Source: Fonsecaea monophora
Taxonomy: Eukaryota; Ascomycota; Eurotiomycetes; Chaetothyriales; Herpotrichiellaceae
Direction: 5' to 3'
Assembly: GCF_001642475.1 (NCBI RefSeq)
Contig: NW_019173974.1
Span: 186,001 to 250,000, forward strand
Length of the DNA stretch: 64,000 bases
The number at the start of each line of letters is the position of its first letter. Position 1 is the stretch's first letter. Below, in pieces: positions 44,833 to 54,719 of this stretch. A program made the translations under genes and the position numbers. Under the pieces are notes generated by a model. It ran no database searches and was not told the DNA's origin. It was given only the letters and a program-made list of their open reading frames with translations.

Positions 44833-45957
44833 TCACTCCTTCATTGACATGTCTAGGACCAGCTTGCCACCGACGCCCGCGTGATAGTCGGTCACCAATT
44901 GGTTGAGCTTCGGGAAGGGATATGTTCTGGTTTTTGCCTTCACGCCCTTCTTGACGCAGAAATCAAACATGTCTCTCATGGCTTTGTTGGAACCAATTAA
45001 GCTGCCAACCACGCGAATGCGACGAAAGACCAGGTCGTCTGCTGAGATATGGAACCCCTCGGGTGGGAAAGATACCAGAACCAAGAGGCCGCCGTTCTTC
45101 AGCAGCTCCATCCCGTAATCGAAAGACTTCTGACTATCGGGCAAGATGATTACAGCGTCCAGTCCCATCTCGGATAGATGCTGTCTGCCGTCCTCTGTGC
45201 CCATCTCCTGCTTGGCCTCTGCTGCGCTTTTGGTCGAGGCGTCGATAATCGTAGCACCGGTCTCCAGGCTTCGTGCCAGTTCCAGCGCCTGCGACGCTAT
45301 GTCAACTCCAGTTGTCTTCAGGCCCATGTTGGTGGCAAACTGCAAACCCAAGTGCCCAAGCCCTCCTCCGCATCCCATGACCCCTACTCGCTGGCCAGGC
45401 TCGAGCTCACATTTTCTCAGTGCCGCGAAGATGGTGAGTCCTGCGCACATCAGTGGTGCAGCTTCCACGGCGGTCATACTGTCGGGAATTTTGGCTACTT
45501 GTCGTGAGTCCACCACGGCGTACTCTCGGAAACCTCCTGGTTTACTGCCTACGCCAAGACCGCCGCCAGCGTTGGGGCAATAGACAGAATAGCCAGGCTC
45601 ATCGGGGAGGGGGCCAGAAGGATTCTGGCACTCGAGACATCTCCCACAGACATGATTTCCACGGCCCGGGACAGCCACGCGGTCGCCCACCTTCAACCCC
45701 TGTGCAGGAGGCTGGTCAGCCATGCGAACGACAGTCCCGGCAAATTCGTGGCAGCCTATGTGTGGAAGAGGTGGAGGGCGCATTTTTCCCGAAGCGAGGA
45801 CTGCATCTGTGTGGCAGTATGAAGCCGCATCTACTTTGATGAGGATGTCATGTACACATTCGATGGCTGGCACCGGGAGATCGCGCAGTTGATAAGGCGT
45901 GTTGTACTCCTCCAGTACATGGGCCTTCATGATCGCCGGCACTTGGTCGTGGGCCAT
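44833..45957 (-). CDS. Zinc-dependent alcohol dehydrogenase (MDR family)
   Basis: A 374-residue single exon oxidising or reducing alcohols/aldehydes with NAD(P). Catalytic zinc ligands are the Cys of SYCHTD, His-Glu of GCHEF and the Cys of APLMCAGLTIF. The structural zinc lobe is CGRCLEC plus a distant Cys in YSVYCPN; the loop between them (NPSGPLPDEPGY) is longer than in yeast ADH. The cofactor fold is GVMGCGGGLGHLGLQFA. It ends LVLDMSMKE. No peroxisomal or secretory signal. The substrate is unknown. It is not obviously part of a cluster, as the next intact gene is 1.5 kb or more away on either side. Confidence 0.92.
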   Translation of the reverse strand: MAHDQVPAIMKAHVLEEYNTPYQLRDLPVPAIECVHDILIKVDAASYCHTDAVLASGKMRPPPLPHIGCHEFAGTVVRMADQPPAQGLKVGDRVAVPGRGNHVCGRCLECQNPSGPLPDEPGYSVYCPNAGGGLGVGSKPGGFREYAVVDSRQVAKIPDSMTAVEAAPLMCAGLTIFAALRKCELEPGQRVGVMGCGGGLGHLGLQFATNMGLKTTGVDIASQALELARSLETGATIIDASTKSAAEAKQEMGTEDGRQHLSEMGLDAVIILPDSQKSFDYGMELLKNGGLLVLVSFPPEGFHISADDLVFRRIRVVGSLIGSNKAMRDMFDFCVKKGVKAKTRTYPFPKLNQLVTDYHAGVGGKLVLDMSMKE

Positions 45958-47291
45958 TTTCTAGAAGATACTGGTATTGCAGGCACTGACCAAGCTAGCC
46001 AAGATCTTGATCCGGAAGAGCGACGATTGCGGAGCAGAGGATCTGAATGTGATAAAGACATTGTAAGATGATGCTGCGGTGGCTTTGTGGCGTGAGAAGT
46101 TCTCCAACAATGGGGAATTGTGGGTGATACCTCCATATCAGCTGGCTTGAAGCTGTGGAAGCTGGTGAGGCTTGCGGATTGAGGGGGAGCTGGGGAACAT
46201 GAATGGTACGACGCGGACAGGGTCTCGCTTGGCGCGATGTTCTCGGTACCTGCTGCATACCCATCTCGCCATCCATGCTTATTACCATGTCACTTTATCC
46301 ATACCCGGCTCGGTTCGCCCCAAGTGTCATGTATTTGACCATCTTGGAGCCTGATGCTCAAGACAACTCGAGCGTCTGGGCGCAACGAAGGGTCTTACAA
46401 CAACAACCAGACAGCACCGACACCAGTCTATCCGAATTTCACATCAACACCTGTCGCACGATTTAGTCCGCTGTACTCTCCCTCCTTGCCTCTCTCCCTC
46501 CTTAGCCGCCGTCAGCCCGTACTTGATTGGTACCTAGTATTCTACGGAACACGGAGACCCTGCCCCGGCCCACACACAGGCTCACCGTTGATGGCCACCA
46601 TGCAAGTCAAAGTAGGGCAAACGGACTCGCTCCTGATCTCGTGCGACACCGGGTGTGTACCTGACCTCGAGCTCAAGTAATACAGTCACTGACCTGGTCA
46701 TGCGAAACGTCACACATGGGGCCGGGCTTGAATTCTCACATGAAAATTACCCCCAGGTTTGCTGTGTGCAATATCACGCGACGCGGGCTCGCCGCCACCA
46801 AGACAACCTCGAGATGAGGTATGGCAGGATCGGTTGGCCCCAGGGACGGACAAGCCCTGACAACCCACGAAGGCTTCATGATCTCAAGATCAAAATTTCG
46901 GTCATGGAGTCTGCAAAATCTATTATCGTCGATGCTACACACCGAGACGTTGCCTCCAAGCACAACTCCGGGGCTAGCTTCCGCCAACGATAGCAAAACC
47001 GTGATACCTCCCCTTCCCGTCGCTCTTCAAGACCAGTTGGAGATCCCTCCTGCGGTCAAACCCGTTTCAAGATAACCACTAAACAGGCGAGATCACACCA
47101 TTCACTCATCGGGAATGCTAATTTTGCCCTCAAGTCATTGGAAGTCCGGGTCGAATGCCGTCGGTGTCCGGGTCCATGTGGCACCCATTGTTACAGCCTC
47201 GTTCATTGGCCTTTCTGTTTCCTATCTACCAGCATAAGAGCTTGAACTCGAATGATACAGCTGTGTACAACAAGAGTTTATTTAACTGACG
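45958..47291. other. Long intergenic region
   Basis: About 1.3 kb between the ADH start and the broken oxidase. Frames such as 46354-46680 plus and 46655-46993 plus show no conserved motifs. Presumably holds divergent promoters, one of them now useless. Confidence 0.5.
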
Positions 47292-48610
47292 ATGACAAAA
47301 AAGATGAAGACAGACGCTGCCATCATCATCGTGGGCGCCCGGGCCTTTGGATTGACCACGGCGTATGAGCTGGCTTCTGAAGGCTATCACAACATCACAG
47401 TCCTGCATCGGCATGTTGCCCCAGTAAGGAAAGAGTCTACCTCGTTTGAGAGGTATGCTAAGTGTCCAAAGGTTGCTGACGGCTCGAGCGTAGACATCTC
47501 ACGTGTGATGCAATTCGACTATGCAGATCCAGACTATCTTCGCCTCGCCTATGATGCGTATAAGAAGTGGTCACAACGTCCCAAGTACAGCCACACTTTT
47601 GGCCCGTCGGCGTTTCTTCTCACCAGCAACACGAGGAGCCCGGGCACTTACATCGACAGGACCACGGCGGCATTGGCCAAGGCAAGTTCTCCCATGGAGG
47701 AAATTGGACACTGCTGAGGCCTCCAAGCGCCTGTACCAGGTTCTCAGCGGGCCCCTGACGGGTCCTAATTTTGAATGTTACCAGCACGAGCAGGCTGGCT
47801 GGGTCGACACTGAGAACGCCATCACTTAACTCCGCAACGAATGTCTCGAACTCAGGGTGTCCTTCGTCACAGGCCGGGCTGGAACTATGGTCGGTCTCCA
47901 GGCGGACAGCACAGGCAAGGTCACTACGCGGCGAACCCCGCTGGCACACAGGCGTTGGGAGACTTGCTCGTTCTCGCTGCCGAGCCTGGACCCAAAATCT
48001 CGTTGACATGCACAATTCAGTCTTTTCTACTAGCTAGGTCCTCGCATTTCTCCGTCTGACAGACGCCGAGATGACCAAGTACCGCAATCTCCCCATCTGC
48101 ATCAACTTTCGACGGGATGGTTTGTTTTCCCTCCCTACCCAGAGACAAACTTCCTGAAAGTGGTCGTCCATGGCTGGGCCTATACGCGGCTGCTGGGTAG
48201 TGAGGAGGTCGCTGTCCTGGACTCCAAGATTACCAGCAACTCGTCGCTATCGCTTTGGATACCCCAGGGCACGCAGCGTTCCAATTTCGTACCTGAAGAT
48301 GGAGAACATCGGCTCAGAGAGGGTCTCAGAGAGGTATTTCCAGAACTCGCCGACCGTGCATTTGATAAGGTGACCGTTTGCTGGTGTACGGATACTCCTA
48401 CAGGGGACTGATCATGGATTTTCATCAAGCTCGTCTTAACATTTTCATCGCTGGTGAGGGCAATGTGCAGTAAGTACAAGGACATGTGATTTGAGGAAGG
48501 CCACTGACTAACCGTGCCACAGGCGCTTTCAAGTTCCTTCTGGTTTTGGGAAGATACGTTAGCCTCTTGATACACGGGCGTCTTGAAACTCGGTTGGCGC
48601 ACAGATGGCA
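47292..48610 (+). pseudogene. Pseudogene of a FAD-dependent amine oxidase (fructosyl-amine/sarcosine oxidase-like)
   Basis: The N-terminal fragment (47292-47717) reads IIIVGARAFGLTTAYELASEG, a degenerate FAD-binding GxGxxG (second Gly replaced by Arg), then SVDISRVMQFDYADPDYLRLAYDAYKKW, typical of DAO-family oxidases. A stop and frame changes follow. In another frame, 48160-48411 reads EDGEHRLREGLREVFPELADRAFDKVTVCWCTDTPTGD, the family's FAD-binding C-terminal pattern. In a third frame come MDFHQARLNIFIAGEGN and, after what looks like a retained intron (GTAAGT about 48473 to CACAG about 48522), FKFLLVLGRYVS. At least three frame changes plus stops show it is dead. Its original substrate cannot be told. 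Confidence 0.75.
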
Positions 48611-49239
48611 GTTCCGAACAGAGTACAAGTCACACGAGCGAAGGAATAATGCGTTCGAGGGTGACGGCAGTCGAGGGGACCCGCGAGACGAGAGGTGTCA
48701 CTTGAAGAGCATGCTAAACTATAGTAGCGTTCATAGTCCCGTGAATTGGCTTTCTTGTTTGGTCCCCATGCCTGTCCATCACAATTACCACGAGATAACT
48801 AACTATCGAGCTTTGTGAATGTCGCAAGAGGGATCGTAGCGGCGTGTCGACACTCGTCCATTCGAGGTCAACTACCATATAGGCTGGATTTGCTCTGGAA
48901 TGCACCAGTGTCGAGGTAATGCGTTGATGGTAGATTGACTTTTCATTGTGGAACAGGCGGGCTCTTAGAACTGCAGAGCCGTGATTCAGTGGCCGTGTCC
49001 CCGTGCCGATATCGGCGTCTCTTTTGTGAACTGGTGCCTTTAGGCTGGAAAGTATCACCGCGAATCTACTGGGAACAGACACTCCTGATAAGACCTCCGT
49101 AGAGTCAGATTAAACGACGATAGAAGGGGGATCCAGAGGACTCCAGTACAGACAGACACTCGGCAGCCAGGGACATTCATGAGTGAGCCCCTAAATTTAT
49201 AGGCGTAATTGCCACTAAATTCCCTTCCCATGACGCCTC
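48611..49239. other. Intergenic, left flank of transposon
   Basis: About 630 bases with no supportable frame, ending at the TA target duplication of the Tc1/mariner element. Confidence 0.5.
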
Positions 49240-49241
49240 TA

Positions 49242-49283
49242 CAGTAGGTCCGCAAAAGTCACCGGACACTAGGCCCTTAGCAC
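49242..49283 (+). repeat. Left terminal inverted repeat of Tc1/mariner element
   Basis: 42 bases starting CAGTAGGTCC, matching the reverse complement of 50535-50576 at 40 of 42 positions. Confidence 0.92.
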
Positions 49284-49366
49284 CCACACCACCAAATAGA
49301 TACAGATAATTCAATTGATTATTTCTCAACCACCATCGCTCCGTTTGTTGTTTAGTTGTTATAGAG

Positions 49367-50407
49367 ATGCCTTCGAGACGCGAATATTCTGATTTTAAGC
49401 GCGGAACAGTATATGGCCTTCATTTAGCTGGGAAATCTGTACGCGAAATCGCGAGTACTACAAACATCCCGAAATCAACAGTCTTAGATATCCTACGGAA
49501 TCCACAACCAGATAAGAACGCTCGTATAGGAAGACCTAAAAAGATATCTAAGCGTTCAGAGAGACTTATTCTACGTACTGTAAAGCTCTCACCGAAGATC
49601 TCCTACGTTAAGCTGAGAAAAAGGCTTTAACTTGATGTATCCGATGATACTATTTTACGCTTACTTAGAGATAATAATATCAAGAAATGGCTAGCGAAAA
49701 AGCGTCCTAGACTTACAGAAGAACGTACTAAGTAACGCTTTAAATAGGTAATAGCCTATAAAGACTGGACGTAGGAGGATTGGCTTAAAGTCATCTAGAG
49801 CGACGAATGCTCTATTCAACGCGGCAGTGGTAATAAGCGAGAATGGGTCTTTCGAACGCCCTAGGAGAAGTGGGATAAGGATAAGATTACTGAGAAAGGC
49901 ATGACTAAAGACGTCTTAATCATGATCTAGGTAGCGATCTTTAGCGAAGGCGAATCGTCCGATGCCTACATTCTTTCGCGTGACTAGGAGTCAGCGAAAA
50001 TGGGCTACTTAACTAATTCCTATATCTAGGTCCTTACCGATAACATCCCGTCGATCTAGGAGCCTAGCAGGATATTCATGTAGGATAACGCGCCTATTTA
50101 TAAGGCGAAAAAGGTTATAGAATGGCTAAACGATAATAGAATAGATGTAATGAAATAGCCACTATATTCGCTAGATTTGAACCCTATCGAGAACCTCTAG
50201 TTCGAGCTAAAATGCCTCGTTAATGCCATCGATCCAGGCCTTCGCGATACAGTAGGAGACTCACAGGAGGTCCTTAATCGCTTTACAAACGCCATCTCAA
50301 GGGCCTAGGTAAGTCTGGACAAGAAAAAGATTAAGAATGCTATTAAGTCAATGGACGAGAGAGTCAACGTAGTTATCGAGGCTAAGGGCTGGTATACACG
50401 GTTCTAA
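49367..50407 (+). pseudogene. Tc1-type transposase, frame intact but with 14 nonsense codons
   Basis: The first 87 codons encode an intact DNA-binding region: a homeodomain-like HTH (GLHLAGKSVREIASTTNIP) and GRPKKISKRSERLI. The catalytic domain follows in the same frame. Triad positions are Asp146 (SDEC), Asp240 (DNAPIY) and Glu275 (NPIENL), with 34 residues between the last two, which is DD34E. Stops are TAA at 49628 and 49733 and TAG at 49745, 49772, 49796, 49862, 49928, 49985, 50027, 50057, 50081, 50156, 50198 and 50306. There is no TGA. Most TAG codons stand where the family usually has Trp (next to SDEC, after ENL) and one where it has Gln (before DNAP), as expected from TGG or CAG to TAG. 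Length is typical of the family. Confidence 0.92.
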
Positions 50408-50534
50408 TCTGGAAGATGCGAGATTCTGAAAGTACTTCTCTTAAGCTATCGATTAATACTAATTGTACTATTCTACTATAGTAAATATATAGAAAAAAAC
50501 TACGAAGTGTATGGGGGGGTAGTACTCAGGAAGC

Positions 50535-50576
50535 GTGCCAAGGGCCTAGTGTCCGGTGACTTTTACGGACCTACTG
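50535..50576 (-). repeat. Right terminal inverted repeat of Tc1/mariner element
   Basis: Reverse complement starts CAGTAGGTCC. It differs from the left copy at two positions, both transitions (C/T and A/G). Confidence 0.92.
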
Positions 50577-50770
50577 TAAACGAGAATCTTGGAGCGGTTA
50601 GCGTATTTGACACCCTCAAAAGCATCAGACTTAACCGAAACACTTCACTAGGTATGTAGGTACCTACCCAGCAACTACCGAGGTAGATACCTGGAGTACC
50701 CAATCGAAGCCACAGGACATGTATCAAATGGTCTGCTCATTCACCATTTCTATCTCAAAGATTGTTCGTC

Positions 50771-51619
50771 ATGGCCTCATCGTCACCAGCAGACTCGTCA
50801 GCAAGATCATTGTCATTTACCTCATTGAACGACGAAAAGCCGACAACTATTGTCCTTCTCCACGGAGGCTTCACATGCCGCCTCGAATTTGCGCTCGTGC
50901 TTCCGCACCTCTCTGAGTACCATGTCCTCGCCCCTGACCTACCGTTGCATTCTGCGTCACGCCACATTAAACCGGGCACGATCGATAACTCAGCCTGCTA
51001 TGTCGCACAACTCATTCGATCGCACGCCCATGGCGGAAAGGCACACGTCGTTGGCGTCTCCATGGGAGGCTACATAGGCCAGTGCCTCGCCTTGCACCAC
51101 CACGACCTCGTCCTCTCACTCTTTGTTACAGGTGCTGCGCCAGTGGTCGGAATACGCCTGTTCATGGCGCGCTGGACAAGGCTGACCTATTATACGATGA
51201 GGTTTATGCTGCATTGGCTCCCTGACTGGGTTTACCGGTATCAAGCTTCGCTACTCGGCCTGAAACTTAGCGACGAATTGGTGGCTGAGATGAGGGACAA
51301 CATCACTTGGGAGTTGGTCCAAGATATGTTCCCGTGGATCTTGTCATTCACCCTGGATCACGTGCGCCAGTTGAAAGTACGGACACTGTCTGTTGCGGGG
51401 GCGCAAGGGGATGATGTGCCTATGATAGAGAAGACGGGCGAAGCGTTGAAGAGCAGGCGGACTGAACAGGACGTAGCGTGGCCTGAGGATGGGTCGGGAG
51501 CAATTGTGCTAAGAGAGGCAACGCATGGATGGGACATGCAGTTTCCAGAGCTCTTTGCCCAAGGGGTATCGGCCTGGGTCAAGGGCGAGAGATTGCCCAA
51601 TGATTTTGAGAGGATTTAG
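50771..51619 (+). CDS. Alpha/beta hydrolase
   Basis: A 282-residue single exon from ATG 50771. It shows IVLLHGGFTCRLEF (oxyanion-hole HGG), the nucleophile elbow GVSMGG (Ser about residue 97), and a late REATHGWDMQFPE whose His can complete the triad. No signal peptide or membrane anchor. It sits 190 bases right of the transposon, which may have displaced part of its promoter; an imperfectly spaced but perfect palindrome GTAGGTACCTAC lies at 50656-50667 upstream. Substrate unknown. It is the only apparently intact gene in the 47-54 kb stretch. Confidence 0.8.
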   Translation: MASSSPADSSARSLSFTSLNDEKPTTIVLLHGGFTCRLEFALVLPHLSEYHVLAPDLPLHSASRHIKPGTIDNSACYVAQLIRSHAHGGKAHVVGVSMGGYIGQCLALHHHDLVLSLFVTGAAPVVGIRLFMARWTRLTYYTMRFMLHWLPDWVYRYQASLLGLKLSDELVAEMRDNITWELVQDMFPWILSFTLDHVRQLKVRTLSVAGAQGDDVPMIEKTGEALKSRRTEQDVAWPEDGSGAIVLREATHGWDMQFPELFAQGVSAWVKGERLPNDFERI

Positions 51620-51959
51620 GAGCTAGAGAACTCTATGGGAAAAGATGTCGCCATGAGATTGACGTTTTAATCGAATTTCGGTGCTAGAATTCTAAGACCA
51701 GCGCCAAGGACGGCTCGCATTAGGGATCTGCTTGGTGGCAGAGACTGAGGCGCTTTGACACTGATGAAGGACTGTATCTCAGAACTGAATACCACGTCTC
51801 CGTCTAATTCGGCGAGTCGTGGTCGACGCCAGCTAACCAACTCCGCCCCGGCACGATTTCCTCGATTCGTCGCAAAGAGCACCGCAGATCTCAGTCGTGT
51901 ACGCCAGAGGACGTTTTGTTGAAGGACACTTCAGGAAATTCTGGGCTCGGTATGTCGAG

Positions 51960-52814
51960 CAGATTTGCGTACTTCGCTTCTAGTATCTCATGGAAGAATC
52001 AAATCAATAGATGCAATGAAGGCCTCAACGGCCGAGTCAGTCCGGTTTGTCCCCAGAAGCTGTGGGAGGACCAGGAAGTCGGTTAGCGGGTTATGCACCG
52101 GCCCATCTGGTAAGGTCAGTTCTCCGCCAACGAGACCTTCCACGCCGGATGGTTCCCTGCAGTAAATAGGAGGTACGGACGACTGCTGATCATGGTGATC
52201 TCATCTCCCTAGAGACCTCCATCTATGTTGCAGCCGGCCCGAAGTCGTGACTTCGCCAGCAAAGCACCAACAGCTTTAGCACCTCCCAAGGTGTGTCCGA
52301 ATATGACCATTCGGTCGGTGTCTAGCGAGGGTATTCCGAGTTGCTGGCAAAGGGTACCGTTGGTCACGGTGTCAAATACGAAGGAGACGTCCGCAATGCG
52401 AGGTTCAAGTAGTGTGAGGATATTGTCCGTGATTGTAACATGGAGTTATGCCACATAACTGTTGTCTGTGTACTCGACGATTGTGCCATCATGGGCATGA
52501 TCTATCACAAGTACATTGAAACCCAATGAGGGGACCCACTGTATTATTATAGCGTATACCACACGAGGGGCCAAGTAGCCGGGAGAGAAGAATAGAAGCA
52601 GTGCAGTGTTGTTCTCTGGCGGCTCCGGGCACACTTGTAGCTGGAAGTTGTCGAAGCTTATATTTGGTAGGTAGCATGAAAATAGGTCTGTAAATGCTGC
52701 CGCCGACGTGACCGGTACGTAGGTGATGTGTTCAGTCTGTAGATAGGTATTTAGCTGATGTAGTGTCAGCATCAGCCGACGTGGCTCATTGCAACACGGT
52801 GCAAAATGGTTCAC
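51960..52814 (-). pseudogene. Pseudogene of a PAF-acetylhydrolase-like lipase/esterase
   Basis: On the minus strand a single frame from 52814 reads through NISFDNFQLQVCPEPPENN and NVLVIDHAHDG, then LLEPRIADVSFVFDTVTN, TDRMVIFGHTLGGAKAVGALL and LRAGCNIDGGL, an order characteristic of the plasma-type PAF-acetylhydrolase family. In-frame stops are TAA 52446-52448, TAG 52209-52211 and TGA 52116-52118. The nucleophile motif GHSLGG of the family is GHTLGG here (codon ACC at 52290-52292), so the catalytic Ser is lost as well. Remnants beyond 52100 are frameshifted and the left limit is uncertain. Confidence 0.7.
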
Positions 52815-53435
52815 TCAGCTCATGTCTGTCCGAGGAAAATGAGCGACGCGGACATTAGCCGGCCCGGAAGGAGTTGGAAGAAAGGTTGCTTGGACTGGAG
52901 TGCCCAGAAGGCAGGGTGGTACAACTAGAGAGCGCACCATGGCCAGGACCTCACAGGTGGTGGTTGTTTACAAACTACCATATTGCCCTCAGTTGTTGGG
53001 GCGATTTGAGCAATAATATATAGACTACGGGGCATTTACATTGCTCACTGGAAAGCGCGGGGTAGCGTCACTAATCTTGAAAGTAGTTCGAAGGGAGCCC
53101 GGTGGTTTGAATAGTCCTGAGCGGCAACAGACAACAATGGACAGTATCTTACAGACCATTCCGTCATGTCCTCCGGCCAAGGTCACCGAGACTATATCGG
53201 CACTTGATCAAGTCCAGATTTGAGCGCTTTGACCGTATGCCGAAATCCGTGGGCCGGTGTAATTGAGATGACATGGATGAAATAGAATATCACATCGTGT
53301 CTATTCTGCAGAGACCACCATTACCAATCAGGGTTAAGCTGAAAAGGACCCGGTTAGAAAGGTAATCGTAAACGGATATAGAATGGCCCCATAGACCCGC
53401 AGCTCGCCGCTCCACATCACCGAGTTGGGATAGCG
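52815..53435. other. Intergenic / degenerate sequence
   Basis: About 620 bases between two relics. Possibly includes unrecognisable 5' parts of the amidohydrolase pseudogene. No intact frame above 78 codons with features. Confidence 0.45.
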
Positions 53436-54190
53436 CGTGCCATACAGCGCACGACGTCGTGGCGTCAAATGCATCAAGTTTTGCACAAGTCGAGGTGCGT
53501 CTAGCGATTGTGACGACCCGAAGCACAAGTTGTTCTCCGATGAGGAGATCAAGACCATGGTCGAGGAGGCAACTCAGGCTCAGCGGTCAATTGCGGCGCA
53601 CGGTCACGGTCTGGCAGATATTAAGGCAGCGATTCGAGGGGTTCCACCACAATCGAGCACGTAACCTGTCTAGATGACGAGGCGATTGCGCTGATGAAGG
53701 AGAAAGGGATCAACTTAGTCCCTACCCGCGAGATTATGGACGACCGCTTAGCCACAGCCACTTAAAGAGGGCATTCGAGAAGCTGAAACCAGTAGCAGAG
53801 CAGCATGCTAACGCATACCGGGCTGCGGTGGCTGCCGGCGTCAAGATCGCCAGCAGGTCAGACCATGGCATCAGCAAAAGAAAGCCCAGTAAGTCACGGC
53901 CACAACGGTAAGGGTCTCGAGCTGGCGGTTCAAGTGGGCGGTATGACCCCCTTGAAGGCGATCGAGGCATCTACAGCCACTGCTCCAGAAGTCCTGAGCC
54001 CTCAAGCTCTCGAAACTTGCATGTTGAAGGCAGGTTATGATACCGATTTCATTGCGCTGACGTCCAACCCATTGGAAAATGTCAGTGTTGTCGCTGACCC
54101 AGACCATGTCACACATATATGGCTCGGAGGATAGGCAGAGAAGTCTCCAGAGAAGCCGATTGTAGTCCTGACCCGGACTGAAGAGTGACA
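53436..54190 (+). pseudogene. Pseudogene of an imidazolonepropionase/prolidase-type amidohydrolase
   Basis: Pieces of a metal-dependent amidohydrolase lie in order but in three frames: RRGVKCIKFCTS...HKLFSDEEIKTMVEEATQAQRS and HGHG (53437-53640), then TIEHVTCLDDEAIALMKEKGINLVP (about 53650-53730, including a metal-ligand His), VAEQHANAYRAAVAAGVKIASRSDHG (about 53790-53870, catalytic Asp), and LELAVQVGGMTPLKAIEASTATAPEVL...GYDTDFIALTSNPLENV (53918-54134), the standard C-terminus. At least two frameshifts and several stops separate them, and the N-terminal third is missing or unrecognisable. Confidence 0.75.
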
Positions 54191-54719
54191 GAGGCTCTCG
54201 ATGTACGTGATAGGCAAACATGCCTGAGTTCCGTGTCGCTTCTGTATCTGCAGACGTAAATCGGTCGATATGTTACATGAGTAAAATACAGAAAATGGTC
54301 CTCTGACTAGAGGTAACGAAGTGATAGATTATGTCAAGTGAAGTATTTTATTTCATGCTGAGAATCCATATCTTCGAAAGCCTTGTCTGATCCCCTCATC
54401 CACGGGATACGGGACGCGGGACATGGAACTTGGATCATCTGCCTAAGATTGTCCACTCAAGAATCACATATCTCTCAGACGCAAGCTAGTAATTAGCTAC
54501 TGGTCATGGATGGAATTGTTCTAGCTGCCTCTATCTATCTAGCAATCGGAAAAGAGTAAGTCTCTAATCGTGTGAATGTCTTGTCACATTTGGAGACGAA
54601 CTCTGCGGTTCTGCTGGTCCTTCTAATTTGGATTGCTTCAAAGGTATAGATCACTAAGACCCTTGAAGTAAGAGGCATCATATGTACATTGACCTTGAGA
54701 CCTGATCCAGTGAAGCCCA
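54191..54719. other. Intergenic
   Basis: About 530 bases of A/T-rich sequence that separates the decayed stretch from the metabolic gene set. Nothing recognised. Confidence 0.5.

Larger units (their letters stand above)
49240..50578 (+). mobile_element. Complete Tc1/mariner (DD34E) element with RIP-type inactivation
   Basis: A 1335-bp element (49242-50576) bounded by 42-bp terminal inverted repeats and flanked by TA dinucleotides (49240-49241, 50577-50578), the Tc1/mariner target. Inside lies one reading frame of 347 codons (49367-50407) with no indel but 14 nonsense codons. Intact termini with a dead gene mean it is non-autonomous at best. Confidence 0.93.

Noticed and set aside
46354..46993. 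Two overlapping plus-strand frames of about 110 codons
   Set aside because: No motifs, and overlapping frames on the other strand are just as long.
50656..50667. Perfect palindrome GTAGGTACCTAC
   Set aside because: TAGGTAC-like words occur in several intergenic parts of this window (for example near 14725-14850 and 17560-17580), so a specific operator is not supported.
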